Source of the DNA: Zygnema cylindricum
Taxonomy: Eukaryota; Streptophyta; Zygnematophyceae; Zygnematales; Zygnemataceae
Assembly (NCBI GenBank): GCA_037447655.1
Contig: JBBHKE010000855.1
Location: forward strand, 250,001 to 267,961
Length of the DNA: 17,961 nt
Direction: 5' to 3'
Positions 16,786-17,961 of the stretch are shown here, one piece after another; position 1 is the stretch's first letter; each line of letters opens with the position of its first letter. The translations under genes and the position numbers were made by a program. The notes beneath the pieces were generated by a model. That model saw only the letters and a list, made by a program, of their open reading frames with translations. It made no database searches and was not told the origin of the DNA.

Positions 16786-17450
16786 CCCTCTCCTCTCCTC
16801 TCCTCTCTCTCTCTCTCTCTCTCCCCCTCTCACCTTTTCTCTCCTCTCCCCTGTATTTTCAACTGTTTTGGGAAAGGTGACAAGTCAGGGTTTTGATTCG
16901 GCGACAAATTTCAGAAATTTACTTTTCAAATATGCGATTTGCAATTTAGTGCTTTGAAATCGCAATTTTGTTTTTTTCTCGAAGGTGTTCGGAAGAGGAG
17001 AACAGGATACAGCTCCTATGTTTTTTTTTCTGTTGTTTTTATATGTTCTCATATAATCTGCTACAAGGTGTAGTGTAAAATAGAATGTTTTTTTTTTTTT
17101 TTTTTACATTCGAGGATATTTGGGCTTTTCGAAGAGGCTTAGGATATTGGGGTTTTGAGCTTTTAAAAATCCCTTCTTTTTTTTCTTTTCTGTTTTTATT
17201 TTCCAAGACATCCTATGATATATACATATTTTTTCTGAAGGAGCCATTCGTCTTCTTTTTTGGCTTATGGTTCATTTATTTTCTATACGAGGTTCATAAG
17301 TTGAAAGATCTTATACAAAATTTTCAGAAACTATAGATTTGCATTTGGAGGAGTGAGATATGTAAAGAGTTCTCAGTTATGTTAAAACTGTTAGTTTTTG
17401 TAACAAGTTTTTATTCTTTATAAAGCCCTTTAAAAAATAAAAAATGTGAT
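16635..17450 (+). other. Probable 3' UTR and flank of the LPEAT2-like gene
   Basis: Begins after the TAG and is T-rich. An AATAAA hexamer lies at 17436-17441 after TTTATAAAGCCC, and a TGTAA at 17399-17403 is another possible processing signal. The real cleavage site cannot be fixed from sequence alone. No other gene was seen here. Confidence 0.4.
16678..16850 (+). repeat. CT microsatellite in the 3' UTR
   Basis: Starts 44 bases after the stop. An uninterrupted CT run to about 16724 is followed by CT blocks broken by TTT and CCCC, then CTCCT variants to about 16850. It produces spurious Ser/Leu and Arg/Glu reading frames on the two strands. Confidence 0.95.
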
Positions 17451-17639
17451 AGAATTTGACGGGAAATTGATGAATTGTAGTCATTTTCTTGTGGATATCT
17501 TCTTTCTCTTTTGACTGGTTTATGGGACTCAATTTTGTAGATGTTTTTCGTTTTATTATGGATGTAAGGTTTTTAATCCCATTCTTGGTTGATTTTTTTC
17601 CCCTTTTAGTTAATTTGGAATCCTAGGGTCGTCCCAGGG

Positions 17640-17961
17640 TCCTGCATTGTAGTGTTGGGTATCGGGTAAATTCATATCGCGATAATCTCGATATTCGATA
17701 TATCGAATATCGATCGAGCAGGATCCTCGATATATCGTACCGAGACCAACATAAATTATTGCGATATATATCGCGATATATAGTATTTTTAAATTTTTAT
17801 TTTTTTATTTTTTTATATAATATGTTATTTTAGCGAAAAAGTCAAATTGTCTAATACGCCACGTACGCCGTGATTTTCGTTCCGTGACTTAAATGTAGAC
17901 GCCGCAAAATGTAACCGACAAAAAAGTACTAATTCTGAAATTGTAATGATTAATTATTTGG
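17640..17961. other. AT-rich 3' intergenic region with ATCG palindromes
   Basis: Contains a perfect 24-bp palindrome at 17689-17712 made of CGATATTCGATA and its complement, a 14-bp palindrome GCGATATATATCGC (17761-17774), and further TATCGCGATA words. No coding region. Similar words occur in intron 4, suggesting a dispersed repeat. Confidence 0.65.

Noticed and set aside
16519-16896. Open frames over the 3' CT repeat
   Set aside because: Microsatellite artefacts on both strands; the real reading frame ends at TAG 16632-16634.

Overview
This is eukaryotic nuclear DNA. It is AT-rich and carries abundant microsatellites, diverged repeats and T-rich spliceosomal introns. The one complete, clearly recognisable gene lies on the + strand from 8143 to 16634. 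It has eight coding exons with GT-AG junctions that join in frame into a 509-residue protein: an ER-type lysophospholipid acyltransferase (HX4D motif, FPEATTTNG motif III, PVQP motif) followed by a C-terminal EF-hand region. Its closest remembered relative is the plant lysophosphatidylethanolamine acyltransferase LPEAT2, about 540 aa in Arabidopsis, rather than animal LPCAT1/2. Telobox-like TTAGGGTTT/AAACCCTAA words sit just upstream of both coding genes. Together these suggest a streptophyte plant or alga with a repeat-rich genome. The lineage is inferred; the sequence does not state it.

Layout. 1-500 is CT-rich low-complexity sequence. 501-660 is an 18-bp minisatellite. 661-2918 shows no supportable gene. 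2919-3656 (minus strand) is a BED zinc-finger protein with the N-terminal part of a hAT-type transposase and no catalytic domain, so it is a truncated or domesticated transposase fragment. 3657-5100 is intergenic, with teloboxes and a degenerate interstitial telomere-like patch. 5115-7175 is a nest of related, diverged repeat copies in direct and inverted orientation, apparently non-autonomous inverted-repeat elements; one copy carries a further insertion with a (TA)54 array inside a short palindrome. 7172-8060 is intergenic with another inverted repeat. 8060-8142 is the 5' leader of the acyltransferase gene.

Introns hold most of the remaining sequence. Intron 1 has a purine (GA) tract followed by a complementary CT tract and ends in roughly 70-bp tandem repeats that supply the acceptor. 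Intron 2 contains a 201-bp foldback. Intron 4 ends with a 26-bp perfect GA/CT palindrome just before its acceptor. After the stop codon lies a long CT microsatellite, then a T-rich 3' flank, and finally an AT-rich region with ATCGAT-type palindromes.

Function. The acyltransferase is expected to re-acylate lysophospholipids, most likely lysophosphatidylethanolamine, at the endoplasmic reticulum (Lands cycle). Its two distal EF-hand loops have every canonical calcium-coordinating position, so activity may be calcium-tuned. The BED/hAT fragment is functionally unrelated and has no evident link to the acyltransferase.
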